A model generated the notes under the pieces. It was not told where the DNA came from. It searched no databases and saw only the letters and a program-made list of their open reading frames with translations. DNA of 64,000 bases. Origin: Eretmocerus hayati. Its lineage: Eukaryota; Arthropoda; Insecta; Hymenoptera; Aphelinidae. Both the position numbers and the translations under genes were made by a program. The first letter of the stretch is position 1, and each line of letters starts with the position of its first letter. Shown here piece after piece: positions 11,399 to 26,300 of the stretch. Where the stretch lies: positions 146,060,522 to 146,124,521 of the forward strand of contig CM056741.1 in the NCBI GenBank assembly GCA_029851415.1. Direction: 5' to 3'.

Positions 11399-14300
11399 CT
11401 AAAAAAAAAATTTGAAGATTGCTTGCATACATCTGCGTGTATAATATTGATAAAAAGCTATTGATAAGTTCCTACCTTTAGAAGACCAGGCATGACTTTT
11501 GAAAGATGAGGCTCTATCGCCTCTGCTCCATAGTGCTCAACTACTTTATGCAGCATCTTTATTGCACCCATGTTTTGCGGAAATGGCTCGGTTGTCATCA
11601 TGGACGAAGCAAACTGGATTGTCTGTTCTGGTGGCAAAATCTGTGCAACTGTTGCAGCACACTTCTCTGCCATCCTCAATACCTGAATAAATTCGAAACG
11701 TGCTGCTTAGCATTGAGTAAATCTCAGATTCAGAAATGAGTGAAAATTTATTTTCTGATGAGTAATTTCCTGCTCGACAAAAGTGCGTATGCATTCTTCC
11801 TAAACATTCTAGAACTACACTGATGTTGAGATACGTGCATGCCTTAATAATATGTGAGTCATTCTCATGCAAGTGCGGCTAGTTGAAAAAATTGACTTCT
11901 ATCCAGTATGTACATCTCAACAACTTTCTGTTGGGAGAACTTCATAACAAGAAATATAGAAGTATAAATATAGAAGATATGTACGATATATTCTACAAAT
12001 TACTATTTCAAGAATGTTATTCATGCAATCGTATAAAAAGTAAAATTTTATAATGAATAATTTTGGATTACAGGGAGCGTACTACTCAAATCTTTGATAA
12101 TCCTTGATAGATTAAGGTATTATGATTAGTAATACGAACAAAGCAATCATCATGCCTTATAATATTTGACCAGTAAGAGTCAATTATAATTTTCTCAATT
12201 CCAATGATATTTTAGCTCATAAATCACGACTCATCTAAGGATTATCTTCTTTCTCGAGGACGATGAACTGATGACTCAACATGAACAGTGCGACTAAAAA
12301 AAAATAACACCCAATATACCTCTGGAAATTTTACCGTGGTTCTACTGCTGTTTGCGCTGCTATTCACGTCACATTTTTGATCGTCGAATTTATGGGCCCG
12401 AATTACTTTCAGAACCAATAACTCGGCATAGTTAGAGAAACTTTCGGCTAGCTCTCTACATTTCAACATATCTATAAGAGATTGGAGCACTTCAATCTGC
12501 ATATCCTTATTGTCACTAGCTAGGTTTCCTATAAGCGTTTTGAGCAATCTCCTGAAAATAAAATCAGATGATTCAGTACTGGAAACCTTCTATCTGGCGG
12601 AGATTTGATAAAATACATATTCATTGAACAGAAAATCTTACTTGAAGTGCTGTTTCATGTAAAGAGCGTCACCCTCTCGAACATACAGCTGAAATTCTTG
12701 TAGGGCTGCAACTTTTTCAGTAATTTGCGATTCTTCTTGTTGTAGGACCTTCAAAGTATTATCGAGGACTTCTGGCCCTCTTATTGAATCTGGGGACGAG
12801 CCGTGTGTTTTGTAACCATTATTATCTTGGGGTAATATTAAATCGCCGGCAATAGTGTCATTTGAGCCATTGACTGCTACGTTTGTCACAGGTTTACCGC
12901 GTTGCGTTGGTGAAGATACCGACGAAGATCGACCCTAGTTGAAGAAGATTTATACAAATGAGGTCAAGTAATTGACAGTTCCCATGCTTCGAAACTTTGT
13001 ATCAATGGAGTGGATTGCATAGTTTTGATGCTAATGTATCTCAAAAACGTCCGACGAAGATCCCAATCCAGATAAAGTATACCAGAAAGCTTGGATTTCT
13101 TAACTGGGTCATCAAATCTATGCAATATCAAACATGGGACAATCAAAATCATGAAAAATTGTGGGATAAAAGATACTACTTACAGAATTTGATAACGTAA
13201 GGCCCTCTAATCTTTCTTCGACATCAGCCATATTGCTTATTCCGCTATCTTTACTCGTGGTTGCTCTTTCAAGACGCTCGAATCCATAATTTTGTATTTC
13301 TGCTGTTGTGCGACGAAGCGATCTAAACCAAGTACAGAGAAACATCGAGTATTTGTGGTATAATGAAAGAAATATATGCATCATTATTTGAAAAATTAGC
13401 TTACTTATACACTTCTTCGGGATTTAAGCTATCATCTCCGCCTTCGTTATCTGATTTCAGTTTCATGCGTGCTGGAGAGTTTGGAACCCTAGGCGGAGGT
13501 GTACCAGGAGAAGCTGGCGTACTCGTTGTCGACGACCGTCTCAAATGATTTTGAACAAGAGGTAGTGCAGCTTCCTGTAATGAAAGTTCGCTCGTCATCT
13601 TCATGGAATATTCAGTGAAAAAAATTTCGTAATGCTTCCAAAGAACTCGAAAATTCTAGACAGCAATCTTTTGATCATATCGAATTAGTGAGCAGATGTC
13701 ATGTACGGGATTCCCTTGTTATACACGGCTCCTCAAATGCACCACCCCCGGGATATTCGTGGTTCATTCCTCGGTTATCCTCGGTTTTGCTGTTGTGATA
13801 CATGTATCGTGGAACTTTTTTGTCCGAACATTATGCACGCAATACATCGTTTTTATCTCTTCTTACTTCAAAATTGTTTAAACATGCAACTTTGCTTTGA
13901 CTAAAACTGAATCGAAAGGTACGAAGCGGGAGTATTTTGAAGCATGTTTTTTCCTCTCAATCTCTCTCCAATGACGCTGAATTTTCTACCCAGGGACTAG
14001 CCGAATCAGAACGCATAACCCGATTCCTTATAAGAGCAACACCTTGGTGGTATCTTCTCAGTATCAATAAACCGTGGACAACGAGGGATTCCTGTATTGA
14101 TTCTCAGTTCCTTTACCAAAACGGGAATTTTCTGCCGAAGACCACCCGAGTCGGAACGCATTATCTGATTTCTCATAACAGCAACACCTTGTTATTTGCG
14201 GTAGCCCCTTGATATGAATTTTTTGCCAATAAAGAGCGGATGCTGTAGTAAAGGAATTTCGATAAGATACGACAATGAATCAAACATAACACCTAAAACC

Positions 14301-17300
14301 AACTTTTTGGTCTAGTACAGTACTGAAATCGCGAAAGTACGGATTCTACAAATCGATGATGAAAGAGTGACCCCGATCTTGAATTGTTTCATGTAGAATA
14401 ACTTAAGGTCTCACCTGATAGTACTTTGGCAGTTCGGATAAAATCATTGTGAATTGTGATGGATTCAAGTTATATAGAGAAATCACAGCATTATGAGCAT
14501 GTCTTCTGACATCCTGACTTTTAACATCATTTGTCCAGTCGAGCAGTCTAGCGATGCCCGGTCCGATTGAATTGTTCAAAGCTGATGGTTCAGCAACTTC
14601 AGCTATTTGCGTTATAAAGGTCAAGGTAGCAACTTTGACTCGAGAATTTGGTGTCTGCGTTGGACTCGTTAAAAATCTCATCACAGCAGGTAGGAGTTGT
14701 TCGCCAGAGAAACAGTCTCTGAAACACGATAGCCAGTATAAAATGTTGAAATCATTCAACACTCAAGCTACTTATATGGAATACTGCGTACCTTACAACC
14801 TCCAGAGTTTTGTAAATTTTGGTTTGAATAGATCCAAGTAGATCCGTCCCTAATTTATTCAACAGTCGTGTGCATAGTATATACAGCCAATCGCCTAGAT
14901 CTTCACAATGCGTGTGAATCAACTCATTGAGAGTATCGAGAAATAAGCTAAATACTTTCGTGTGGGAATCCATGAACATTTTTGAAAAAATGTCTGTAAT
15001 CTTCCGTAAGTCTGTAGCGTTTAAGGCAAATCCATTGGCTAGATAATGTTGCAATCCTAGAAGACCTTCCTTGCGATCAGCCCAGTGTTTGTGACCGCAA
15101 ATTTCTATAATTTCCTTGATGTCCTGCAATTTGAATTTTATATAGTTAAGTTGTATAAAACTCATATGATGAGAAGAAAATCAAGAGCACCAAATTATTC
15201 ATTTTCACTCGTTTCATTTCAGTAATGACAAGATCCGGAGTGAAACAAGCAGTAATCTTTCGTAAAATGTTTATTCATCATTTTGGGCTCCAGATTTTTC
15301 CTCTTCAAATATGAAAAAATTACAACTAGAGAGTTAAATAGAAAGAGTTAGTTGGAGCTAACTGTTGGTTAATGAAATGCAAGCCCATTCCAGAGACATA
15401 TTACCAGTAGTTAACACCTTCACTGCGATGGGCCCCACCAGTGGGGCCCACGCGTCCAACTCTTTGTGCGGCGGTGATCGAAATCCCATTAAATGGGCCC
15501 CATCGGTGGGGCCCATCGCACACAGGACCCGATCGCGATTTTTGCCGTCGCAGTGAACGTGTTAACCCGAAATTCGTGCTGGTTATGCTGGTAACATGCT
15601 GTCTCACGCGTCATTTCAAAACGAAAATTTTCATTTTGCTCTCTCATTTTCTCAATGACTTCGTTTTGAAATGAGATTCAATACTGTACTGCTAAGGGAG
15701 TTTGAAGAATGTTTTTAACGCAATATTAGTAGGGTATACATCTAAAAATGTTGGTATGTTTTAGTATGAAAATCAGTAGTCAACAATAATTTCAGGAAGA
15801 TAGAAGTTTGATGGTCGTTGATTAGATTAGTATTTTGGAGAATTAGTCATAAAGAAAGTCCAGGTAGTTTAGAGAAACATTTAAGATCATTCTGCATATT
15901 GCAGGTTGAACAAACCTTTGGAATAGACTGATCCCACATTTCTCGGTACAGCCTTTGCTGTGATCCATTCCACGAGTATGACTAACAGGTTCAACGTGAT
16001 CAAAATACGATGTTCAATGAAGCATAGGCGAATCCAGTTAATCCAAAAAGGTACACACAAGGAAAAACATGGAGGAATCAAACGTTTTATGTTAGAAACG
16101 ATTTCAGAAAAAGTATTTTCATTGTCAAGAGTTAATAAACTTTTGTATATGTTTTTTGTATATGTCAAAAGGAAACTCGTAATCTAACCATGAAATTGAT
16201 GGAGTCATGAATGACGCTGAAAACTGAAATATAACATCCATCGACCGGAATGATGCCAAGAAATTATGCTTTAATACTTCTCTGCGACATCATTAAAAAA
16301 TGAGATATCGATCTTGGTTGCATCACACTTTGATTGTTCAAATTGATTGATGCAAAAAATGAGGATTAGTAACAAATTCTCAAAGTCCACACTTACATCA
16401 CTTGGTCGACGAAAACTGTCATGGCTTCGCTCCGAGCAGATACTGCTAGTTTCACTATCGTCGCTGTGGTCTCCTTTGCCTTTAGGTATCCTCGTATAAC
16501 TATCCATACTGTCGTAGGTTAGAGCATCGGCTAGAGCGGATTCGGCTTCGCGAGACTGCTGCAGCATTTTTTGAGCCATCACTGGGCGAGAGGGAGGCCT
16601 GTCTGTCGGAGACATGTGTAGATTTCTAGCCCTATCAAATTACAGGAATCATAGGAATCAATATTTGAATCTTTACAAATTCAGCTACTCCAGAGAATTT
16701 AGAGTAAATACATTTTACATACCTAATTTTACCGAAACTTGTCCTTTCAAGCCCGAACCGCTGTGGACTAGGTTCGCGGCTGTTGCCTGTACTTCTTATA
16801 CCATGATCTCCCAATATTCTAGATCTTGGAATGAGAGATTCTCCATCCCTGTTATACGTTGCATAGCTCAGCCTTGACGACGGAGAACCAGATCTACTGC
16901 TAGCTATTGAGACATGTGAGAAGATTGACATGATGCAATTCATCAGGGAGGAAATACAGAGAGGAAGCTTGATCAAATTATTGAATACTTACGTTGCGAT
17001 TGCGAAACTCCAGACATTCGCGTCCTTGTTCGTGCCATTCTTTCAGGACTGGCTATAGAACTCGTTTCTGGAGATTTGTTGGGTCGCGCTGTAAATAAAT
17101 AACAATTCAAAATAAATGTATAGACAGGGCCAACTTCTATCTCAGCTGTACTTAGACATTGATGAGATCAATTAGCATATCAATATACCTCGTCTATTAC
17201 ATGATTGACCTCCATGGTCATAATCTTGCAGCAGAAGAAGATAAAATTAATTTTGATCGAAATTATTGTTGAGATTTTGTCGTTACCCCAGTGATTAGAA

Positions 17301-20300
17301 AAACTGAAAATACTCACGAAGTGTAGCTTTTTGCCGGTTCAAGTAGGCATATTTCATTCTCGCTTTGGCTCGTTGAGCTGCCTGAAGATCAATGGCACTT
17401 GTAGATCTCACTCCTGGAGAAACGCGACCTTGAAAGTAGAACCAATTCTTAATTTCTGTGTGCAATTTTTCGGCAACACACCTACTTCAGATGTTACATA
17501 TGAGTTAATATATTAAATTAATATTTGTACGGATGAGTATGCGTCTAAAATTAAATCAAAGAATAAGATCGATTCCATTGACTCGAATGAACAATTCCAA
17601 AAAAAGAAAAATATTAATAATTCACCAATGTATATCAAACAAAGATTACTGAGTAGTGTCTGATGCGACTGTTGTCAGCTTCCCCTAATCAATAATTACG
17701 ATGTAATGATGTTTGAAAAAAACCATGATTACGTGATGGTGCGAGTTAATTTGAAAAAGTCCTATAATTTGAGGTGGTAATAGTGCGAGTGTCAGCGTTA
17801 CTTCCGTGTATACCGAGCCAATTTAGACAATAATACATAAAAAAATTGATTTATTAAAGAAACGTTTCAAGCAATATCGTAAAAATTACAGTAGTTATCG
17901 GTAGGTCTTTGAAGAATTGGGATCCCAGATGGACGATAAGACCGTGGCAAGGACGGAGTACGTCTGAGTAGCCCTTGGAGCTGGCCCTGAGTATGGTGCA
18001 AGTTTTCCGTGCTACCTTCATATGTGAAATGCAGTGACAATTCACACAAAGCAGCATGAAAAAAAGCCAAACATTTACCGTCAGTTAATTTCCATTGTTT
18101 TCTTAATCAACTTTGATTGAAAACGGACCAGCTAGTACTGATTCAACTAAATCATCACTGAACTTTCAACATCAAGATCATCAAAAAAAGCAAAACAGAA
18201 AATAAAAATGATCCACAGAATGAAGGTGATGATCGAATTTTCGAGAATAATAAATTTTATAAAATACCAACCTGCGGCGCTCATTGCAGGTCTCGGTGCT
18301 CGTGGACTAATATTCGTAGCCCTTGGCACTGAATTTAAACTATTTATGCTACCACTATTGCTCAAAGACATCAGGGCTCTTTTGTACGTGGCGTCAAGAC
18401 TGTTGAGCAAAGCTTCAGCGTTTTCAGGAAAATGCTCTTTGAAAGCCCAATACGACCTAAAAAAGTGAACAAAATAGTCTCCATTATTCATTATTTCATG
18501 GTATTTCGAAGTTCAAGCCATATGGCGAACACGATAAAGCTGAACGGCCGATTCTCATCAGACAAAATTGATGAGTGCTTCTTAATGACACATTAAATTA
18601 ATGAATGTCGAAGCTTGTTGTTGACTCATATAGTAACGAATATTTTATCAAGATAGCGAATCTTTGAAAGACTTCTTCTGGATTGCATTCCACGCTCACT
18701 TTTGACTTTCAGATCTTGTAAATAAACGAAAAATGAAACAACTTATTTAGAGTTGAATCGATGATTTTTATCAAAGTCAGCGATTACAAAAATCAACATT
18801 TTCGAGGTAAATTGAACTTACTTTCTCGCAAAGGCTCGAGCTTCCGAATCCGAGTCTGCCATGCCTTTTTTTATGCCTTCCTGCAGTGTATTGACGTGCT
18901 TCTGTAATAGAGCCGTCTGCCAAGACTGGAGGATCAAGTGCAGAAATTCGCACGTGGCCCGGCGAATGTCTTTACTTTTGTTATTGAGCGATGCCACTAT
19001 AATTGGCACGTACCGGCTACTGTGTGTATTCTGCAGGATGAAGCGTACCGCCACTGCGCCAGACGTAGCCACAATCTTTGGATGGCGGAAAAAGAAGAAA
19101 AATTCAAGATTGAGGACTCGCTAGCCGGAAATGGGCCCGAAGCCAGATAGATCCGAGCGCCAAGGGATTACAATTCGTCAGACTCGAGTGAGAGGGACAA
19201 AACTCCACTTATTCTCACTCAAGTAAATCCGAGTCTAGCTTTTTGTCGCGCTTACCTTGGCACTGTTTTGAATGAGGTTCATTAACGTTGGCAGGACAGC
19301 TTCACCGAAACTGGCGAACTTGGTCTTGAGTTGCTGACTCATATAAGCGAGCGTTATGCATGCCTCGCGGACCACTTGCGATCGAAGATCTGTACAGGCC
19401 GTATCGAAGGGCCTTTGCAAATCTTTCAGGCACGGATAAAACACTTCGTAACTCGTAGCACCAGCCACAATTAGTCCTCTCAGCTTCTTCAACTGTGAAG
19501 AGATAAGAGAATAAAGTGATTGTTCTGTCAGAGGGAGCAAGACGATTGAAATCAACGTTTGACCAATGAATACAATAAGTAAAAAACTGAAGTAAAGAAG
19601 TCTCAGTGGCCGTCCGATTGAGAGCTGATATTGAAATACAAAGGATATGTGAAGAAAAAGCAAAGAAGCGAAATTGAAGATTAATCCGCAAAAAAATGAT
19701 TCATGTTCCACTGTTACAATATTTTCCAAAGACATCATTCGATGAAGTCATTCTAACATATCAATATTACGGAGTACGAGATGGTACTTACATTCTCCGT
19801 TCTCAGCTTCCAGTCTTTTTTGTCATCGCCGATGGTCTCTCTGATAACCTTCATTTGATCCTCGAGATCTCTGCTAGAAAATACTTTGGCTGGAGGAATA
19901 TCTTCAAAAGCCGTCAAAAATGTTTCCTCGTCCACTGCACCAGCTTGACCTAATTTAAAGTTTGAGAATCAATTCACTCAAAATTGATAGACAGAAAAGG
20001 AAGACTCATAGATTTTCTTGTGAAATCAATGCTAAGTGTGATATAAGCAAGCATACAGCAACCATCCAGATACTAAGAATGCAATACCTGAATAACGCCT
20101 AGCTGCAACACGTTTTATTGGTAAGCTCGCATGGAGCGGAAATACATAGTTGACACGACTCTTTGAAATACTTATTTACAATGTGAAACTTCGCCGATGC
20201 GATGGCAGTCACTCATGAGTGAAAGACTATAAAAAGCAAATTTCTCTTTGGTTCTGGTGGTACTCCCACAAGCAATAGAAAACAATCGGAAGAGACACTT

Positions 20301-23300
20301 TGAGATTTCGAGTTTAGGCAGTAAGTTCATGAATCAGTTACATATGGAATAATCAATTTCCAATTTCAAAATTCAAACCAAATTGTAGTCCAAACGCATA
20401 ACCGTCAGATAGGGTAATTTTGTCTAGAGGTACAATGGCATTGGTGATTTTCTTACACTTTTTGATAATAATTCACGAGAACTAAGGTAAATCTAAAACT
20501 CAATTCTTTGCGACTTGTCGGTCAGAAGATGAGAGTTACATCGCTTGATTCACAATTTACCGAGTGAGATTACAGAATTTCAAAATTTTTGAGAGAACGG
20601 ATTCTTGAGAGAGGGACGGAACAAATTTTTGAGAGAGAGAACAAATTCTTGAGGGAACGGATAAGGAATGTGTCTTGTTTTACTTCTTTTGCACCTAGTA
20701 TAAATCTTCTTGGCCGACGTAACTTCAAAATCTCTCTTTCACAAGGCTCAAAATTGATGATTCGCAAACGAATCACAAAATTTGTTCTTAGAGGAGTTTC
20801 TAGTTGGATAGAAATAGAAATGAGAATTCAGGACACAAAACAACTTGAAATTCAGTAACGTAAGTTGCCATCGCATCAAGAACGAGTTTATCGATAAAAA
20901 TTATTCATGCTACTACTTCAAAATCTAATTGAATTCATTAATTCCATGTACCTGATGTTGTAGACTTTACAGACGCATTTCGCTTCAGGGAAACCGCCCT
21001 CACAAGAGACGCCGGATTAGCACCACATTGAGCTGTCATGCAAGTGAACGTTAGCAAAGCTTAATAGTGTAATGTCAGAGTGAGCTGTGAGCACAACTCT
21101 CCCCTGGCAACAAAATTATCTAATTTAAAGAATTCAGAAGATTTTCAAAAAATAAAGTTACCAATATACAAAATCTGACAAGACATCAATGACAATGCAC
21201 GAACAGAATACAAAACAGGCGTTTGACAAATATTCTAGACATTGAGCGTAAGCAACCACAGAGATAAGATATCCAATTTCGGGCGTGTGAAATTAAATCC
21301 GTGCACCATCCGCATCCATAAAAGGTGCATTCCGATCGCAGGAGTAGTATAAAAACAATGATGTCTTCAGAGTTTTTTTCTGATTTTTCGTGATTATGCA
21401 TGAATGAAGCAATGTATTGATCAGTATCACATAGAATTGTTGTAACCATGCTCAGTGCAGATGCTATGATTTGTGAAGCCAGATTAAATTTTCTGAATAA
21501 AATATTCTCTACACAATATTAGGAGAGGACTGAAATGATTACGTACCTGGTGGCACTGGTGGTATTTTTGCTGGGCCAAATTGACTCTTTTTCGGTTGGA
21601 GCAGACTTTGCGTTCTTTTGACTGGTGCTGATCTTATCTGTGCACGCGCAAAAATTCATACTTCAGAAAAATGACAGTCCGTGATGAATATTATATCATG
21701 AATTTTGTTCAATGTATCCAAACACGACCAACTCATAGATTTCTGTCAATATAGAAAATGTTTCTACTCACCGCTCTGTCCGGTTCGTCGGAGTCCTTTC
21801 CAACTGCAACACAATAAAAGATCACATTATTTTAATGATATTAATTAGGATTTGATGTCATCGTTTCGAAACTGGAACTGCAACCCTTGATCTAGTTGAA
21901 TTCGTCAGACTAGCCGTTTGACGTACAGGATTGCAAGAAATAGGATTATTGTATCTTGTATCCCGTATCCGACTACCGTCTTCTCCCTTAGCTGATATTT
22001 GTGGGGAATAGATGGGGTCTCAAATTTTGTTGTGATAAGTGGCGAGTAATGATAAAAATCAGTTTCTTCAAATGATGGCAGGCGATTTCTCTTGCTCAGT
22101 CAATAAATTGCTAATGAATCGCACATGCCAAGGACTGCATTACAAGGTGTTCCGTTGAAAATACCATTGTTAGATAGGAATTAGTTGAACGAAATTTGAG
22201 AACATTCACTACTACACTCAGTATTACTATATAACATTCAGTATTATACTATGAGCGTTATACGACGATCACATCGAATAACATGATGGTTGTGTTTCCT
22301 GATTATCGTGTGTCAATTAGTATTCGTCGAGCCTGCAGCCAGTTCGGCATCGATAGGTGCATCAAATGATGGTATAGAGGCGACGAGGACAGCAATTTTT
22401 GTAAAAATTTTCATTCAGTTTTTCCGACGGTCGATGAAAAGATAAGCTTCGAGAATTAAATGGCTTATTTACTGGTATTCTTCTCTCTAAAATTTACCAT
22501 TCTCTAGTGGTAGACTGTTGGTTTAATGCCATCAACAAATGCGAGTTTCGATAAAATATCCATTGTTTGAGAAAAATTCTTGGATCGATCAAAGTATCTC
22601 GAGGTATCCTATTCTGCTAAGGAAGTGATTCTGTAACCAAAGTTCCGTAATCAGATCTGCATATAGGGACAGGTCCAAGAAGAGTCGCATGTTCGCGGAA
22701 GAGTCTAAGAAGTGGCATTGAATACTACGAATTTATTGCCACTGTTATTCATTCATGTCACATTGATTGCAAGTTTTGCTCGATGTATGCAATCTGGAGT
22801 GATGGAATGAACGATTGTGGATCTTGATATCTAAAGAGTTAGATTGTTTCTTGGGTCTTAGTATCAACTCATTGAACTTGGAGTCAGATTCGTGCGACTC
22901 AAAGCTTGGAGTCGCACGTATTTGACTCCAATGGAGTCAAAATTGACTCCAACAGGTTTAGAGAGTAGGACTCATCCTTGTTCCTTCAATCTGATCGAAG
23001 AAAAAATACTCGATCTAGTTAATTCGAGTTTTCGGAACGTAGATATACCGGCAGAGAAAATTTACATGTTGATGAACTGGAATGACTAGGTACGAAGTAC
23101 ACACAATGGGATATCTTTTATAAAATATGGAAAATATCATCACTGAGAGAATCATCACCTAGATCAGGATACAACCAAGGCGGCTTGTGCACATCGCAGT
23201 GGCAGCCTCGAGCCCGTGCGCCCGGATGTTTCACTATGTTATCCCATTGAAGTATCCATTTGCTACTTGCATCCCACAACCCTTTATCGATGCTTGGGTA

Positions 23301-26300
23301 TTTGTGCAGTCCTCGGTGTGCACAGCGGTGCCCATTTGACACCAAAAACTCCGAATTATTCATCGTTAGCAGTTCACAAAAGGACAGTGTACCGTAGGAA
23401 TAAGTACTGTTTTCAATTTTCTAACAAATGACTAGAGTTTCGGAGTAGTTTCCCCAATTTTCAATGATCAATCACAACTTTTCAACTACGTACGCGAATA
23501 CGTAAGGATCACTCATGGTTTCATAATTGCTACACTGTTCACTTTGGACACTTTCTCACTCGAGTGAATTTCAGTTTTTCACGTTTCACTGACAATACTC
23601 ATCGCAAAGACTTCATTCTTAAAAGAATGAATCAAAATGATCTAGCTTCAGCCGTGGGGATGATGATGAGCGCCGGCGCGCACCTCCTTTTTTTCAGTGA
23701 CATCTTCTTTAGCGTTTTGACAATGCCATCGTTTTTGACTGACTCCGAAATTCATCTCGTGCGAGAGGGCCTGTAGAGTGGTTCTTTAGTGATCGGACGT
23801 AGACAAACACGTTGAGTGGGATTCGCTGCCTCTTTAACTCAAAACTTATTCACACAACATTCTTACACGAAATATCAATTGACATGAACTCATTAGCAGT
23901 ACTTGATTAATGAGATCGGTAGAGATTCTCAGTATTCTGAGTTTGAGATATTTAAATCGATTGTATCTCACGAGGAGGGCCGTTCATCTTAGAATTTATA
24001 TGGTAAAAATTTGAAAATAGGAGCTTTGTTGCAAGATTCAGTTTCAAGATATACTCAGATGATTGAGTAAATTGGAGGAATCGATCTACGATTCGACAGA
24101 CAATTTCCATCCAATTATTTACAATAACTATGTAACCTTTCGATCAGGATCTGTTCCGAATCGATCAAATTCAGATTTGGATGTTCAATGAATTATTCAG
24201 AACGCGACCAGACGCACGCAAGCAGAATCAGCGGACCGATTTACTCTTCAACGCGCCGAAAAAGCTCGCGAAAAGGTCGGCACCCGTCACAACCAACGGA
24301 TTCTCCTTTTCCACATCTTTATTGCGAATCATGTGTGCCACAAAGATATAACATAAATAGTGGGTGTCGCAAGAGCAGATCTTCCGTCGCTCAAAGTACA
24401 CGGGGACAAACGCATTGCCATTTTTGGATATGCGAGCACGGAATTGAAGGACCACTCGGATTTCAACTTATCGCTGGCGTACATACATACAGAAAAAGGC
24501 TCTTTACTCGAGATCATGATCGTTGGCGCCCCAGTTTCATCCTCATTGCAAATTCAGAAGAGAAAGAAGCGTGTGACGAACCGATGACAGGCATCATTTG
24601 GTATCTCTCACGCTTTGGATGTGCCGTGTAAGTACGTGCGACGCAAACTGATGCGGATAATCAATCTATGCCAGGCGCTTGAAATTGAGCCTTGAAATTT
24701 TGACTCATTTTTTCCAAATTGTTAAGGAGATCCATGGACTCGAGGGTCCTGGGTTCGTCTCAAACTTCGGAAATCATCTTGTTTTGGTGAGAAATCAAGG
24801 CATCTCAAAGGATTTAGTCCTGTGGGCCTCCTGTCCCAAGATACAGCTATCGTAATCAACATAGCCCATATTGGCCTATGTTGAAAAGTCGTTCATATAT
24901 AGACATTCAACCAATGCTAATGTCCATAGCTGTATCTTACGATAGAGGGCTGATGGGACTAAATCCTTGGAGGTCACTCCATTCCTCTCCAAAACAAGAT
25001 GATTTCTAGAGTTTCATCAAGATCCGTGTTTTGCAAAGTTGGACCTCTTTTTATGAATTGACATTTATTCAAAATCGAGGAAATTTGATGGAATTCACAC
25101 AAAAATCATCTAGAAGCCTTCCACTCGTCACCAGATTGGCTTCATCAATTTTTTCAAGTTGATTTTTATTCCATTTGAGCGAAAGCTTCCAGAAAGCGAT
25201 TTGAAACAGACAGAAAAAAGTGAAACGTTATTGGAGTAGCAAGTTTGCTTTGGGAATCTTCCAAAATAAAAATACCTCCATTTGCCAAATGCATTCGAAT
25301 CGATAGCCTCAGTGGATATACGCTCTGTGTCCAAGACTGATTTTTTTTTCTTTTTTCCTTATCAACAAAGTCAAGAAAAGAAGAAGCGCACACGGTCTCG
25401 TCATCCCATCCATCTTTCACGTCACAGACATCTGAGGAGTCAGGGAGATCAATTAAACAACCTTCTACATCCCTGGAGGCACGGCTCGTCGAAGACCATC
25501 GCATCGTCGCGAGTGTGCATCAGTTGCACACAATATCTAACTTATATCTCACGGATTTGCCTATTTTTTTTATCAGCTCGCTCTGCAGCGCGAGTCCCCT
25601 CCGGCGAGCTTCAGACTTGATACAGACCGCGTGTTATAGTGTATTATATAGCTACATGCCGCATTGCTCATGACGAAACCAAGGTAATTACAGAGTATGT
25701 GTACGCGATCGAGGCACGGAACGACCTTTCCTATCGTAAGTATATACTGTATAGCAGGCTAACGCGCAAATATAACATCTGAATCCTGTCTCGATCTCAT
25801 TTCTTTGCAGCATTAGCAGTGCAAGCATCAGAATAATATGAGAAATTCAGTCATTGCCTCGAGCTGCGCACCGAGATTTCTCAAAATTGTCGCTCTCTGC
25901 AAGGCCACATGTATTATGTATACTAATGGTCAAGATACATATTTGCAAAGCTACACGTGCGCACTTGTATGGGTATTTTGAGAGGGTGTATGAGTTTCGA
26001 CAAAGGATGCGTATCTGGGCACATCCTGAAAGGAGAAAAAAGGGAGCGCGAAAGGGGGCGTACTTATATATCGATTGAGAGACGAGCCCTCGGGTGGCAA
26101 GGCAACGACAGGGAGGTTGGAGCTACATGGAGAATACTATATAACCATAAATCCACGTGGGGCGAATTTTCATTATGCTCTAACGCACACAAATCGTACT
26201 GCAGACGCGTGGCCTGGCGCACAGCCCGCAAAGGAGTGTACGAGATAGACATCTTATCAAAGGCGAGAGTTTGCATGCGGCGACGGCCACGAGGCTTTAC

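Noticed and set aside
16723..16732. Earlier donor (tttcg|gtaaaa) for the SxIP exon
   Set aside because: Leaves the next exon out of phase; the donor attag|gtatgt ten bases downstream fits both phase and consensus.
22890..22951. Cluster of gactcc inverted motifs as AP-1-like sites
   Set aside because: The core lacks the full TGASTCA site; more likely a small imperfect palindrome without assigned role.
24188..24631. 147-codon open frame on the + strand
   Set aside because: Composition looks random (Ser/Arg/His-rich from CpG-rich DNA), no family similarity, and no supporting splice or start context.
25166..25504. Minus-strand frame MRWSSTSRASRDVEG as an alternative CLASP start
   Set aside because: No good donor in the phase needed to join the 32-bp exon; no similarity to known short CLASP starts.
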